DNA from: Gammaproteobacteria bacterium
GTDB lineage: Bacteria > Pseudomonadota > Gammaproteobacteria > Arenicellales > JAANXG01
Assembly: GCA_024638505.1 (NCBI GenBank)
Contig: JAHEKE010000005.1
Location: 93,910-143,909 of the forward strand
Length of the DNA: 50,000 nucleotides
Reading direction: 5' to 3'
In this document: piece by piece, positions 37,153 through 46,587 of the stretch
Layout of the letters: each line of letters opens with the position of its first letter
How positions within the stretch are numbered: the first letter of the stretch is position 1
Position numbers and translations under genes: made by a program
Notes under the pieces: generated by a model
Database searches by the model: none
What the model was told of the DNA's origin: nothing
The model's input: the letters and a program-made list of their open reading frames with translations, nothing else

Positions 37153-37210
37153 GAGCGACATAACCGCTGTTTGGGTGCGCAAACTGTAACTACCTTAAAG
37201 GAGGTTGAAA

Positions 37211-38530
37211 ATGATGTTTAAGCGAATAGTGAGTACCCTGGTTGCCGGTTTGATGGCGGCGGCTTTGGCAGTGCCTGCAGCCAGTGCTTACGAACTGGTG
37301 ATGCCGTCTTTTGATTATCGGACGGGTCCGTATGCACCTAACGGTATTCCGTTTGCCAATGGGTATCATGATTACCTGATGATGCTGAATGAGCGCGACG
37401 GGGGTATAGAGGGTGTGCCGGTCAAGCTCGTCCAGTGCGAGACGGCCTATAACACAAAGCAGGGTGTGGAATGCTATGAGAAGGTCAAAGATACCGATCC
37501 GTCTCGGGCGCTGGTGGTGCAGCCTTTATCCACTGGCATCACCTACCAGCTCATACCCAAAGCCTCGGTTGATGAAATACCCGTGCACTCCATGGGCTAC
37601 GGCCGTACTTCCGCCGCCAACGGCAAGGTGTTTCCGTGGATTTTCAATTTTCCCGCCACCTACTGGGACCAGGCTGCGGTGTTTGTCAAATACATCGGTG
37701 AAAAGGAAGGGGGTATGGAAAACCTGAAGGGTAAGAAAATCGCCCTGGTTTATCACAACTCGGCCTATGGCAAGGAGCCAATCCGCACGCTGGAAAAGGC
37801 CGCGGAAAAGTTTGGTTTTGAGTTTATGCCTCTGGCAGTCGATCATCCCGGACAGGAGCAGAAAGCGACCTGGCTGCAGATCCGAAAAGAACAGCCGGAC
37901 TGGGTGATGATGTGGGGTTGGGGCGTGATGAACCAGGTAGCCATTAAAGAAGCGGCATCTATCCGCTTTCCCATGGATCGCTTTCTCGGTGTATGGTGGT
38001 CGGGCTCTGAGAACGACGTACTGCCCGCAGGGGATGGCGCCAACGGCTATCTTTCCGGCGCATTCCATGCTCCTGGTGATAATTTCCCGGTGCACGACGA
38101 TATCAAGAAGTATGTGTACGATAACGGCAAAGCTCTGGGCGAGCGGGACCGAATCGGTGAAGTGCTGTACAACCGCGGCTTGATCGCGGCGGTCTATGCG
38201 ACGGAAGCGATTCGAAACGCGATGAAAATGCACAACACCAAGGAAGTTACGCCGGCTATGGTTCGTGATGGCATGGAAGCGCTCGATCTCACCGAGGCCC
38301 GTCTAACGGAACTTGGCCTACCCGACTTCACCATACCGGTAAAAATTACGTGCGACAACCATGCCGGTCCCAGGAAGGTCGCCATTCAGCAATGGGACGC
38401 CAGTGCAAAGAAATGGAGCATGGTGACCGACTTCTACGACACCATGAATGATATTGTGGATCCGCTGATTGAGGAGGATTCCGCTGCTTATGCTGCGGAG
38501 AACAATATCAAGCCGCGTGACTGCAACTAG
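37211..38530 (+). CDS. HAAT ABC transporter substrate-binding protein, second system
   Basis: Periplasmic binding protein of 439 residues with a clear signal peptide (MMFKR, hydrophobic core, AVPAASA cleavage before YELVMP). A strong AAAGGAGG site at 37197-37204 precedes the ATG at 37211. The mature protein has the type I periplasmic-binding fold, with segments such as GKKIALVYHNSAYGKEP. The length and the FDYRTGPYAPNGIPFANGYHDYL opening place it in a subgroup that accompanies acyl- or aryl-CoA ligases. The ligand is unknown. Confidence 0.88.
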   Translation: MMFKRIVSTLVAGLMAAALAVPAASAYELVMPSFDYRTGPYAPNGIPFANGYHDYLMMLNERDGGIEGVPVKLVQCETAYNTKQGVECYEKVKDTDPSRALVVQPLSTGITYQLIPKASVDEIPVHSMGYGRTSAANGKVFPWIFNFPATYWDQAAVFVKYIGEKEGGMENLKGKKIALVYHNSAYGKEPIRTLEKAAEKFGFEFMPLAVDHPGQEQKATWLQIRKEQPDWVMMWGWGVMNQVAIKEAASIRFPMDRFLGVWWSGSENDVLPAGDGANGYLSGAFHAPGDNFPVHDDIKKYVYDNGKALGERDRIGEVLYNRGLIAAVYATEAIRNAMKMHNTKEVTPAMVRDGMEALDLTEARLTELGLPDFTIPVKITCDNHAGPRKVAIQQWDASAKKWSMVTDFYDTMNDIVDPLIEEDSAAYAAENNIKPRDCN

Positions 38531-38570
38531 ATATTAAACGCGGCTTTCAGTTAGCGGGACGATACCCTTG

Positions 38571-39398
38571 GTGCCTGATCCGGAACCAGCGCCGAACGGC
38601 GCGCTGCTCAGGGTTAACAATATTGAGGTCATTTATGACCACGTGATATTGGTGCTGAAGGGCGTGTCGCTGGAAGTACCCGAGGAGGGCGTGGTTGCTC
38701 TCCTCGGGGCCAACGGAGCAGGCAAATCTACTACGCTTAAGTCCATTTCCAACCTGCTTGGCGCTGAGCGCGGGGTGGTGACCAAAGGGTCGATCACTTA
38801 TCAGAACGAGAACGTCCACGGACTGTCACCGAACGAACTGGTCAATCGAGGGGTAGTTCAGGTGATGGAAGGACGGCACTGTTTTGAACACCTGACCGTG
38901 GAAGAAAACCTGCTTACTGGTGCCTATACGCGCCGTGACGGTCGGGCTGCGATACAGCGGGATGTTGAGCTGGTTTACGACTATTTTCCAAGACTTAAGG
39001 AACGACGTAAATCTCAGGCCGGATATACCTCTGGTGGGGAACAGCAGATGTTAGCCGTCGGCAGGGCGCTCATGGCACGTCCATCTTTGATCCTGCTGGA
39101 TGAGGCGTCAATGGGGCTGGCGCCGCAGCTGGTTGAGGAGATTTATGACATCGTTAAAAAATTGAACGAAAAGGAAAAAGTAACCTTTCTTCTGGCCGAA
39201 CAAAACACCAACATGGCGCTGCGCTATTCCAAGTATGGTTATATTCTGGAAAATGGACGGGTCGTGATGGATGGGAATGCGGCGTCACTGCTCGATAACG
39301 AAGACGTGAAGGAGTTTTACCTGGGAGTGAGCGGGGAGGAGCGCAAGAGTTTCCGTGACGTCAAACACTACCGGCGCCGTAAGCGGTGGTTGGCCTAG
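38571..39398 (+). CDS. HAAT ABC transporter ATPase (LivF type), second system
   Basis: ATPase subunit of about 275 residues with Walker A LGANGAGKSTT, signature TSGGEQQMLAVGRAL, Walker B LILLDEASMGLAP and the LivF-type AEQNTNMAL segment. The start is GTG at 38571 or the adjacent TTG at 38568; neither has a good ribosome-binding site. The C-terminus carries a basic extension (HYRRRKRWLA) beyond the normal LivF end. It completes the second transporter. Confidence 0.9.
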   Translation: MPDPEPAPNGALLRVNNIEVIYDHVILVLKGVSLEVPEEGVVALLGANGAGKSTTLKSISNLLGAERGVVTKGSITYQNENVHGLSPNELVNRGVVQVMEGRHCFEHLTVEENLLTGAYTRRDGRAAIQRDVELVYDYFPRLKERRKSQAGYTSGGEQQMLAVGRALMARPSLILLDEASMGLAPQLVEEIYDIVKKLNEKEKVTFLLAEQNTNMALRYSKYGYILENGRVVMDGNAASLLDNEDVKEFYLGVSGEERKSFRDVKHYRRRKRWLA

Positions 39399-39474
39399 CG
39401 CAACGCTGTTCCGGGCGCGATAAAAGTCTTTTACATCGTCGCAGCGGCGCAGCGTCTACCGGATCAATGGAAAC

Positions 39475-40716
39475 ATGAACGATTCCCAATATTTCGATGG
39501 CCTAGAAACGCGCGAGCCCGAGCTGCGCGAGCGTGATTTATTTGCCAAACTGCCGGCGCAGATCGAAAACGCGCAGCAAAACGCACCGGCGTTTACCCGG
39601 CTTTTGCACGGATGTAGTGCGTCAGACATAACCAGCCGAAGCGCCCTGGCGCAGCTACCGGTGCTGCGCAAATCCGAGCTTCTCGATTTACAGAGAGCAA
39701 GCCGTCCTTTTGGCGGTTTGGCAACGACTCCGCTCAAGTCGGTACGGCGCGTATTTGCCTCTCCAGGGCCAATATACGAACCGGAGGCAGACAAGGAAGA
39801 CTACTGGCGCCTGGGCCGCGCGCTGTATGCAGCAGGTTTTCGCGCCGGTGATGTGGTGCACAACACGTTCTCCTATCATTTCACTCCGGCCGGCATGATG
39901 CTGGAGAGCGGCGCATCGGCGATAGGCTGCGCCGTTTTCCCTGCCGGTGTGGGCCAGACCGAGCTGCAGGTGCGAACCATAGCGGATCTGAAACCCAGCG
40001 GTTATATTGGTACTCCCTCGTTCCTCAAGATCATTGTGCAGAAGGCGCGTGAACTGAACAGTGATATATCCAGCCTGAAAAAAGCGCTGGTCGGTGGGGA
40101 AGCGCTGCCGGCCAGCCTGAGAGCAGATATCAATGAATGTGGTATTGCAGTCCTGCAGTGTTATGCCACCGCCGATGTGGGATTAATCGGATATGAGTCT
40201 GACGCCCAGGAAGGACTGATTATCGATGAGCAGATCATCGTTGAGATAGTGCGGCCGGGTACGAACGAGCCTGTTCCCGACGGTGAGGTTGGGGAGGTCG
40301 TCGTGACCACGTTTAATGAAACTTATCCGCTCATCCGGTTTGGAACCGGCGACCTGTCAGCGACTATGTCAGGCGCAAGCCCGTGCGGACGCACAAACAT
40401 GCGAATTAAGGGCTGGATGGGTCGGGCGGATCAGACCACAAAGGTGAAAGGAATGTTTATTCATCCGGAACAGGTGCAGGAGGTGACCAAGCGCCACGCA
40501 CAGATTAAGCGAGCCCGTTTGGTGGTAGAGAACGATGGTACCAGTGACCTGATAACGCTTAAGTGTGAATGCACCGAGGAGTCGGGGACACTGGCAGGGG
40601 CTATAGCGGACAGCATCCGCGAAGTGTGCAAGCTGCGAGGTACGGCAGAGTTCGTAGAAAAAGGATCATTACCTAATGATGGCAAAGTTATAGACGATGT
40701 AAGAACTTACGAGTAA
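39475..40716 (+). CDS. PaaK-like (phenylacetate-CoA ligase family) protein with atypical P-loop
   Basis: Protein of 413 residues related to phenylacetate-CoA ligases. The PaaK-type core is visible in CYATADVGLIGYES, VPDGEVGEVVVTTF, PLIRFGTGDLSA and the C-terminal KGMFIHPEQVQEV with a GKVIDDV tail. The place where PaaK has a Ser/Thr/Gly-rich SSGTTG loop reads FASPGPIYEP (94-103), so the usual nucleotide phosphate contacts are missing. It is the last gene of the acyl-CoA synthetase/transporter operon, 76 bp after LivF. It may activate an aromatic or other acid with altered chemistry, or may have a non-ligase role. Confidence 0.82.
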   Translation: MNDSQYFDGLETREPELRERDLFAKLPAQIENAQQNAPAFTRLLHGCSASDITSRSALAQLPVLRKSELLDLQRASRPFGGLATTPLKSVRRVFASPGPIYEPEADKEDYWRLGRALYAAGFRAGDVVHNTFSYHFTPAGMMLESGASAIGCAVFPAGVGQTELQVRTIADLKPSGYIGTPSFLKIIVQKARELNSDISSLKKALVGGEALPASLRADINECGIAVLQCYATADVGLIGYESDAQEGLIIDEQIIVEIVRPGTNEPVPDGEVGEVVVTTFNETYPLIRFGTGDLSATMSGASPCGRTNMRIKGWMGRADQTTKVKGMFIHPEQVQEVTKRHAQIKRARLVVENDGTSDLITLKCECTEESGTLAGAIADSIREVCKLRGTAEFVEKGSLPNDGKVIDDVRTYE

Positions 40717-40792
40717 TTTACGGGAGCAGACGTAGGAACGGCGCCCTGACCGCGATGTTATCGGTCCACGGGCGGGCTTCCTGCACAGCAGA

Positions 40793-41824
40793 ATGATTAA
40801 AGTCGGCATTATCGGGGGGACGGGATATACTGGTGTGGAGCTGTTGCGCATCCTGGCTACGCATCCGCACGTTGAGCTTGAGGTCATTACCTCTCGCGCG
40901 GAGGCAGGTACTGCTGTCAGCGCAATGTTTCCCAGCCTTCGTCGATTTGTAAATCTGGATTTCGTCGCGCCGGATGATGCCGGGCTGGAGAAATGTGATG
41001 TCATTTTCTCGGCCACACCGAATGGAGTTGCCATGACCTATGCCCGCAGGCTGCTGCAGGCGGGGGTACGCATGATTGATATCGCTGCCGATTTTCGACT
41101 GAAAGATCCTGAGCAGTGGGCTAAATGGTACGGTATGGAGCATCAGTGTCCAGACTTGTTACAGCAGGCGGTTTATGGCTTGCCTGAAGTCAACCGAGGT
41201 GAAATTAAAAAAGCTAGGCTGGTTGCTAATCCGGGCTGTTATCCTACCTCCATCACGCTGGCCCTGCTGCCCTTGCTGGAAGCCTCGCTGGTGGATGGGA
41301 CAGACCTGATCGCAGACGCCAAATCCGGTGTGAGCGGAGCAGGCAGAGCTGCTAAAGTGGGGAATCTGTTTGCGGAAGTCGCTGAAAGTTTTAAAGCTTA
41401 CGCCGTATCGGGCCACCGGCATGGGCCGGAAATTGAGCAAACGCTGTCTACCCTGGCCGGTGAAGCCGTAGCGGTCACCTTTGTCCCCCATCTGGTGCCG
41501 ATGATTCGCGGTATTCATTCGACCGTCTACGCGCTGCCCCGGCAGCAGATAGAGGATATTCAAGGGTTATACGAGAAACGCTATGCTGATGAGCCATTTG
41601 TTGATGTCATGCCGGCTGGCAGCCATCCTGAAACGCGTTCGGTGCGCGTTTCCAATACTTGCCGGATCGCGGTGCACCATCCTGAAAGTCGGGGTAGAAT
41701 CGTCGTGCTCGCCGTTATTGATAACCTGGTTAAGGGCGCGGCTGGGCAGGCGATCCAGAATATGAACCTGATGTTCAACCTGGATGAGGATAGTGGCTTG
41801 GCCACACCAGCGACGTTACCCTGA
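40793..41824 (+). CDS. argC: N-acetyl-gamma-glutamyl-phosphate reductase
   Basis: Arginine biosynthesis enzyme of 343 residues reducing N-acetylglutamyl phosphate with NADPH. The dinucleotide motif [12 protein letters not shown] is near the N-terminus, the catalytic cysteine is Cys149 in NPGCYPTS, and [10 protein letters not shown] carries the catalytic histidine. It opens the housekeeping block whose order resembles that around Pseudomonas argC. Its stop overlaps the next ATG by one base. Confidence 0.96.
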   Translation: MIKVGIIGGTGYTGVELLRILATHPHVELEVITSRAEAGTAVSAMFPSLRRFVNLDFVAPDDAGLEKCDVIFSATPNGVAMTYARRLLQAGVRMIDIAADFRLKDPEQWAKWYGMEHQCPDLLQQAVYGLPEVNRGEIKKARLVANPGCYPTSITLALLPLLEASLVDGTDLIADAKSGVSGAGRAAKVGNLFAEVAESFKAYAVSGHRHGPEIEQTLSTLAGEAVAVTFVPHLVPMIRGIHSTVYALPRQQIEDIQGLYEKRYADEPFVDVMPAGSHPETRSVRVSNTCRIAVHHPESRGRIVVLAVIDNLVKGAAGQAIQNMNLMFNLDEDSGLATPATLP

Positions 41825-42558
41825 TGTTACGTAATCAAACTGACTCAATCGTTATCAAGCCAAAGATGTCATCGCTTGCCCGCTATGCTTTGATCGTGGT
41901 TCCGATAATCGTTTTTGTTTTAGGGGTAGGTGCGGCTTACTACCATGGTTTGCAGGCAAACAGCGGCGAATTGGAGCAGGCTAAAAAACAGTTGATCGAG
42001 CAATCGCAGCGAAATGAAGCTCTTAGCACACGATATGAGCAGATCAGAGAGTCTTTCGCCAAGCTTGAGAGACAGCTGCACATCAATGACACTGCTTATT
42101 CTGAGTTGCGTAAAGATATGGAGTTATCTAATGCCAAACTGACCGAGCTCAATACGGAGCTCAAGTTTTACCGCAGCATCATCTCCCCGCAGGATGGTAA
42201 ACAGGGTGTGCGTGTACAAGAGTTGGCCATCACGCCGACGGAGCAAGCGCAAACCTATAGGTACAAACTCGTATTAATCCAGACGCTGCAGCAAGAAAAT
42301 GAGCTGTCTGGCACGGTTGGTCTCACCATAAAGGGAGAAATGGATGGCCAGTCTCAAACCATTAAGCATCCCGCGCCAGGGGAGAAAAAGATGTATGCAA
42401 AGTTTAAATATTTTCAGAATTTCACCGGTACGCTGGAACTGCCCGCTGCTTTCAAACCTCTCAAGGTTAAAGTCAATCTCGCGGTAAACAGGAAAAAAGC
42501 CCTGATAGAGGATAGATGGTATTCATGGCCGCAGGTAACTGGCGTCAAATCCTCGTAG
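41824..42558 (+). CDS. Membrane-anchored coiled-coil protein (DUF6776-like)
   Basis: Protein of 244 residues with one membrane span (about residues 19-43, YALIVVPIIVFVLGVGAAYY), then a coiled coil (about 45-120), then a beta-rich C-terminal domain. I recognise it as the uncharacterised protein found between argC and the bactofilin gene in gammaproteobacteria. The topology suggests an envelope role, possibly with the bactofilin next door (inference). It overlaps argC by one base. Confidence 0.8.
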   Translation: MLRNQTDSIVIKPKMSSLARYALIVVPIIVFVLGVGAAYYHGLQANSGELEQAKKQLIEQSQRNEALSTRYEQIRESFAKLERQLHINDTAYSELRKDMELSNAKLTELNTELKFYRSIISPQDGKQGVRVQELAITPTEQAQTYRYKLVLIQTLQQENELSGTVGLTIKGEMDGQSQTIKHPAPGEKKMYAKFKYFQNFTGTLELPAAFKPLKVKVNLAVNRKKALIEDRWYSWPQVTGVKSS

Positions 42559-42654
42559 CCACCTTGTGCGCCATCTACCCGTGATCCGAGGCGAGTTATA
42601 CTGGCATTTCTCAACTCTATACAACAGTAATACCACTGAAGAGGAGTTACTATC

Positions 42655-43125
42655 ATGTTAGGCAATAAAAAAACGTTCGCTCCGGACACGTCGTCTGCGA
42701 CGAGCGGTAAACCGGTTGATACCATCGATACACTTATTGGTAAAAAAACGTCTTTTAAAGGAGACATCGAATTCTCGGGCGGTCTGCGCGTTGACGGAAA
42801 AATAAGCGGCAGCATTGCCGCACGCGACGATACTACTAGCACACTCGTATTAAGCGAATCGAGTGAGGTGGAGGGCAATGTCACCGTACCTCACGTTATA
42901 GTAAATGGAACGGTTCACGGGAACGTTAAGTCCGCGGTAAGGGTTGAATTGCAGAACAAAGCCCGAATTATCGGTGACGTGCATTACAAAGAGGTTGAAA
43001 TGGCGCTGGGCGCCACCATAAATGGAAGTCTGGTGTGTGAGCTTGGTCAACCGGACCTACCGTTGAAGAGCGTTGCGGGTTCTGCCGCTTCCAGTGAAAA
43101 ACTCAGCGAAAAATCAGTAGGTTAG
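42655..43125 (+). CDS. Bactofilin (polymerising cytoskeletal protein)
   Basis: Protein of 156 residues with a central beta-helical bactofilin domain, about residues 33-135. The short repeats (GGLRVDGKISGSI, SEVEGNVTV, GTVHGNV) are typical. Bactofilins self-assemble into filaments at the membrane, and their genes often neighbour M23 peptidases, as here, suggesting cooperation in cell-wall remodelling. AGAGGAG before the ATG gives a good ribosome-binding site. Confidence 0.93.
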   Translation: MLGNKKTFAPDTSSATSGKPVDTIDTLIGKKTSFKGDIEFSGGLRVDGKISGSIAARDDTTSTLVLSESSEVEGNVTVPHVIVNGTVHGNVKSAVRVELQNKARIIGDVHYKEVEMALGATINGSLVCELGQPDLPLKSVAGSAASSEKLSEKSVG

Positions 43126-43195
43126 TAAGGTAATCATTGACTGCCCGGCAGGCCAGGGTAATAATAGCGTTTAGACTTTATAGTCGGAGACTGTG

Positions 43196-43549
43196 ATGAG
43201 CGTACCTGCAACAGATATGCCGCAGCCGTTGGAATTTACCGATAGCGCGGCGACGAAAGTGAAAACCCTCATTGATGAGGAGAAAAACCCTGAGCTGAAG
43301 CTGCGCGTCTACGTGCAGGGCGGCGGCTGCTCTGGATTTCAATACGGATTCACTTTCGATGAAGAGCAGCAGGCAGATGACATGTCGGTGGAAAAGTGCG
43401 GCGTGACGCTGCTGGTAGATCCGATGAGCTTACAGTATCTGGTCGGTGCCAAGATCGACTACAAAGAGGATTTGGAGGGTGCCCGTTTTATCATCAATAA
43501 CCCCAATGCCACTACAACCTGCGGCTGTGGATCATCTTTTGCAGCGTAG
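43196..43549 (+). CDS. erpA: Iron-sulfur cluster insertion protein ErpA
   Basis: A-type iron-sulfur carrier of 117 residues. The three conserved cysteines are present in GGGCSGF and in CGCGSSF near the C-terminus. It delivers clusters to apoproteins, including those of isoprenoid synthesis. An adjacent GTG at 43193 is in frame, but the ATG fits family length. It converges on the M23 peptidase gene, with a terminator between them. Confidence 0.95.
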   Translation: MSVPATDMPQPLEFTDSAATKVKTLIDEEKNPELKLRVYVQGGGCSGFQYGFTFDEEQQADDMSVEKCGVTLLVDPMSLQYLVGAKIDYKEDLEGARFIINNPNATTTCGCGSSFAA

Positions 43550-43562
43550 GCGATGCTAAACG

Positions 43563-43591
43563 AAAAAAGGGGAGCACGGCTCCCTTTTTTT
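43563..43591. terminator. Bidirectional intrinsic terminator
   Basis: GGGAGC (43570-43575) pairs with GCTCCC (43579-43584) around an ACG loop. An A-run to the left (43563-43568) and a T-run to the right (43585-43591) make it functional in both directions. It serves the convergent erpA and M23 peptidase genes. Confidence 0.92.
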
Positions 43592-43613
43592 ATGCCTGCT
43601 GGTCCTTAAGCTT

Positions 43614-45158
43614 TCACTGCGCTGACTCATTCTGCGCTAACTGCACACTGTTGTATTGCGCCATCGCTTCCATCCAAAGCTGAGCCTTCGCCAGAAAGTC
43701 CTCACGCTCTTTGTCTGAAATGGATTCGGCCCGGGGAAACTCGTAACTCAAAGGGTCGCGATGCTTGCCGTGGACTCGGAACTCATAGTGCAAATGTGGC
43801 GCCGTAGCCATTCCGGTTTTACCCACGAATCCAATCACCTGACCCTGCTCAACGGCGCTCCCCGGCCTAAGCTTACTTTTATAGCTTGATAGATGTGCAT
43901 ACAAAGTACTGTACGTGCTGCCATGGCGCAGCACGACGGTCTTGCCGTAACCGCCTTTGCGCCCGAGAAAGCTCACCCGACCGTCCGCGGTGGAAAGAAC
44001 TGGTGTACCTCGAGGTGCCGCGTAGTCCACACCTTTGTGTGAGCGCCACTGTTTTAAGATAGGGTGCATCCGTTTCCTCGAAAAGCCTGACGTAATACGA
44101 CTGATTTTCATTGGAGTGCGAAGAAAAGTGCCGCGCAGGCTGTTGCCCTCAGCATCAAAATACTCGGCATTCCCCTGTAAATCCGTATGACGAAATGCGT
44201 ATATTTTCTGCCCCTGGGTAATAAATTCCGCCGCCAAAATATCACCGGTACCCTTGTTTTTATGCCCGTCGATCAGCTGTTCATACAGCAAGGTGAAGCG
44301 GTCGCCCTTTTTTAGGTCTTTAGCGAAATCAATGTCCCAAGCAAAAATATCCACCAGCTGCAGAATGAACTTGTCATCTAATCCTGCCTTTGCCCCCGCC
44401 TTGAACAAAGAGCTTTCGATCATGGCGCTTACCGCTACTTCACGTTTATCGAACTCCATCTGATGCTCATCAACATGTATCGATCCATCCCGATCAAGTT
44501 CAATAAGCAGCTTGCGATTGGCGCGCAGATCAATGCTCAAAGCACGAAGCTTGTTCTCCTCGTCGTAACCGATACGGAGTTTTTGTCCAGGCATCAGCTT
44601 TTCAATCTCACCGGCCTCCTTATGTTTTGCAATTCGAATCGCGTCTCCCACGTCCAGTTGGTTGTTGTGGAAGATTCTGGCCAGAGAATCTCCGCTTTGC
44701 ACCGTATAGTCTTGCCATGTAACGGACGCGTTTTTACTGTGCGGTGTGTTTCCAGCATCTACCGCTGCGGTTTTTTCTTCTGCAGGCCTGGTTATGCTTT
44801 TTGCCGTATCAGCCTTGTTTGTTGGCTGCGCGCGGTCTACCTTGCTGATCTCAGTCTGGATGGACTCATTGCCTGTTTCTCCAGCCGTTTTGTCGAGTTC
44901 TGCGGAATGTGGCGCAATTTGCCTAACCTCAGGCGCGACGCTCTGCTGCGCCGTCTGCGCGCCAGGGTCTGTGGGCATATCTGTGATGCGTAGGGCAGAG
45001 ATGCCCCAGATGCCGGCGGCCACTGCGCTCACGCATACAAGCCAGGTCGCCCATGGGTGGCTTTTACGCCTGGGCGCCACGGAGTACTTTAAGTCAACCA
45101 GGTGCTTGAGATCTCGTGAAAATAGTGGTCTGGTATGGGTGGCAGACATAATTTTCAT
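43614..45158 (-). CDS. M23-family murein endopeptidase with LysM-like domain
   Basis: Envelope peptidase of 514 residues, MepM-like. From the N-terminus: a short cytoplasmic part, a membrane anchor (about 37-55, ATWLVCVSAVAAGIWGISAL), a low-complexity linker, an OapA/LysM-like domain (YTVQSGDSLARIF), and a C-terminal lysostaphin-type domain with zinc ligands in HKGVDYA and HLHYEF. It probably cleaves peptidoglycan cross-links during growth. The ATG at 45156-45158 is chosen because the likely -10 box lies at 45193-45198, so an upstream ATG at 45209 would not be transcribed. A second ATG at 45149 is possible. Confidence 0.92.
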   Translation of the reverse strand: MKIMSATHTRPLFSRDLKHLVDLKYSVAPRRKSHPWATWLVCVSAVAAGIWGISALRITDMPTDPGAQTAQQSVAPEVRQIAPHSAELDKTAGETGNESIQTEISKVDRAQPTNKADTAKSITRPAEEKTAAVDAGNTPHSKNASVTWQDYTVQSGDSLARIFHNNQLDVGDAIRIAKHKEAGEIEKLMPGQKLRIGYDEENKLRALSIDLRANRKLLIELDRDGSIHVDEHQMEFDKREVAVSAMIESSLFKAGAKAGLDDKFILQLVDIFAWDIDFAKDLKKGDRFTLLYEQLIDGHKNKGTGDILAAEFITQGQKIYAFRHTDLQGNAEYFDAEGNSLRGTFLRTPMKISRITSGFSRKRMHPILKQWRSHKGVDYAAPRGTPVLSTADGRVSFLGRKGGYGKTVVLRHGSTYSTLYAHLSSYKSKLRPGSAVEQGQVIGFVGKTGMATAPHLHYEFRVHGKHRDPLSYEFPRAESISDKEREDFLAKAQLWMEAMAQYNSVQLAQNESAQ

Positions 45159-45192
45159 GTCTTTCTTTAAAAGAAATCCGTAATGTACGGAT

Positions 45193-45198
45193 ATTATA
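45193..45198 (-). promoter_or_regulatory. -10 element for M23 peptidase gene
   Basis: On the minus strand TATAAT occurs at 45198-45193, about 35 bp before the chosen start. No good -35 at 17-bp spacing is seen. It lies in the 130-bp divergent region with tyrS. Confidence 0.5.
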
Positions 45199-45288
45199 GT
45201 TAAAGTCAAAAGTTACCTCTTGAAAAGCATGGTGCGATGCAAAACGCGACGCCTCACGCTGCGTTAACAACAGGCGTAACATAAGTAA

Positions 45289-46488
45289 GTGGATAAATCA
45301 GAAAAAGAGTTTCAACGGATCAAGCGTGGCTCAGATGAGATCATTCCTGAGTCTGAACTCGAATCATTAATTGCGCTGGATCGACCGCTGCGGGTGAAAG
45401 CGGGTTTCGATCCGACTGCACCGGACCTGCACCTGGGGCATACCGTGCTGATCAACAAGCTACGGCATTTCCAGGATTTCGGGCACAAGGTTATTTTCCT
45501 CATTGGGGATTTTACCGGAATGATTGGTGATCCGAGCGGGAAGAGCGCGACCCGCCCGCCGCTATCCCGCGAAGAAATTGAAGACAACGCTGCAACCTAC
45601 AAAGAACAGATTTTCAAGATTCTGGATGCGGAAAGAACGACCATAGATTTTAACTCACGCTGGATGAATGAAATGGGAACGGCCGGACTCATTAAACTGG
45701 CCGCTCGCTATACCGTGGCGCGCATGCTCGAGCGCGAAGACTTCAGCAACCGGTACAAGAACAATCAGCCTATCGCCATTCACGAGCTATTGTACCCACT
45801 GGTGCAAGGCTACGATTCGGTGGCTTTGCAAGCAGATGTGGAACTGGGTGGAACCGATCAAAAGTTCAATCTTCTGGTGGGGCGGGAGCTGCAGAAGCAC
45901 TACGGCCAGAAACCCCAGGTTGTTCTGACCATGCCGTTACTGGAAGGTCTGGACGGTGTGCAGAAAATGTCCAAGTCGCTCGGTAACTATATCGGAATCA
46001 CCGAACCGGCTAACGAAATGTTCGGTAAATTGATGTCAATCTCGGATGAATTGATGTGGCGTTACTTTGAGCTGCTGAGTTTTCGCAGTGATGATGAGAT
46101 TCAAACGCTACAAAATGAAGTGTCAGGCGGGGCTAATCCCAGGGATACTAAATTCCTCCTGGCTGAGGAGATAGTCGGACGGTTTCACACCCAGGCGCAG
46201 GCCATCGACGCAAAGCGGGATTTTATTCAGCGCTTCCAGAAGCGAGAGATGCCCGAGGATATTGCTGAGCTTACGCTAAGCGGGATCGACGGGAAATTGG
46301 CTCTGGCGAACCTGCTCAAGGCGGCTAATTTGACCAGCAGCACTTCCGAGTCACACCGCATGGTCAGCCAGGGGGCAGTCAAAATCGACGGTGAACAAGT
46401 TACAGACAGTCGCATGGAGATACCTGCCGGGAGTACGCATGTATATCAGGTGGGGAAAAGAAGGTTTGCAAAAGTGATGGTTAAGTAG
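45289..46488 (+). CDS. tyrS: Tyrosyl-tRNA synthetase
   Basis: Class I aminoacyl-tRNA synthetase of 399 residues charging tRNA-Tyr. HIGH appears as HLGH (48-51) and the KMSKS loop as KMSKS. A C-terminal S4-type RNA-binding segment is present. Sequence and length fit the TyrRS group seen in Pseudomonas. The start is GTG at 45289 with no strong ribosome-binding site visible. In Pseudomonas this gene lies next to an rRNA operon; here about 3 kb of extra genes intervene. Confidence 0.95.
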   Translation: MDKSEKEFQRIKRGSDEIIPESELESLIALDRPLRVKAGFDPTAPDLHLGHTVLINKLRHFQDFGHKVIFLIGDFTGMIGDPSGKSATRPPLSREEIEDNAATYKEQIFKILDAERTTIDFNSRWMNEMGTAGLIKLAARYTVARMLEREDFSNRYKNNQPIAIHELLYPLVQGYDSVALQADVELGGTDQKFNLLVGRELQKHYGQKPQVVLTMPLLEGLDGVQKMSKSLGNYIGITEPANEMFGKLMSISDELMWRYFELLSFRSDDEIQTLQNEVSGGANPRDTKFLLAEEIVGRFHTQAQAIDAKRDFIQRFQKREMPEDIAELTLSGIDGKLALANLLKAANLTSSTSESHRMVSQGAVKIDGEQVTDSRMEIPAGSTHVYQVGKRRFAKVMVK

Positions 46489-46587
46489 GGAGCGGCGTGT
46501 GAAGTTGGTGCGGTACAAACTTATTTGTGTTGCGCTTAAAGACTTAACTACTGGCTACCAGCAATCATTTTTATATTCGCCGGCCTC

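Noticed and set aside
25761-40716. The two HAAT transporters as a recent tandem duplication
   Set aside because: Gene order, protein lengths and sequences differ between the systems (binding proteins of 397 and about 439 residues, different LivG signatures), so they are old, distinct transporters.
43876-44460. Plus-strand open frames opposite the M23 peptidase gene
   Set aside because: They are complementary shadows of a clear, conserved coding sequence, with no ribosome-binding sites or recognisable domains.
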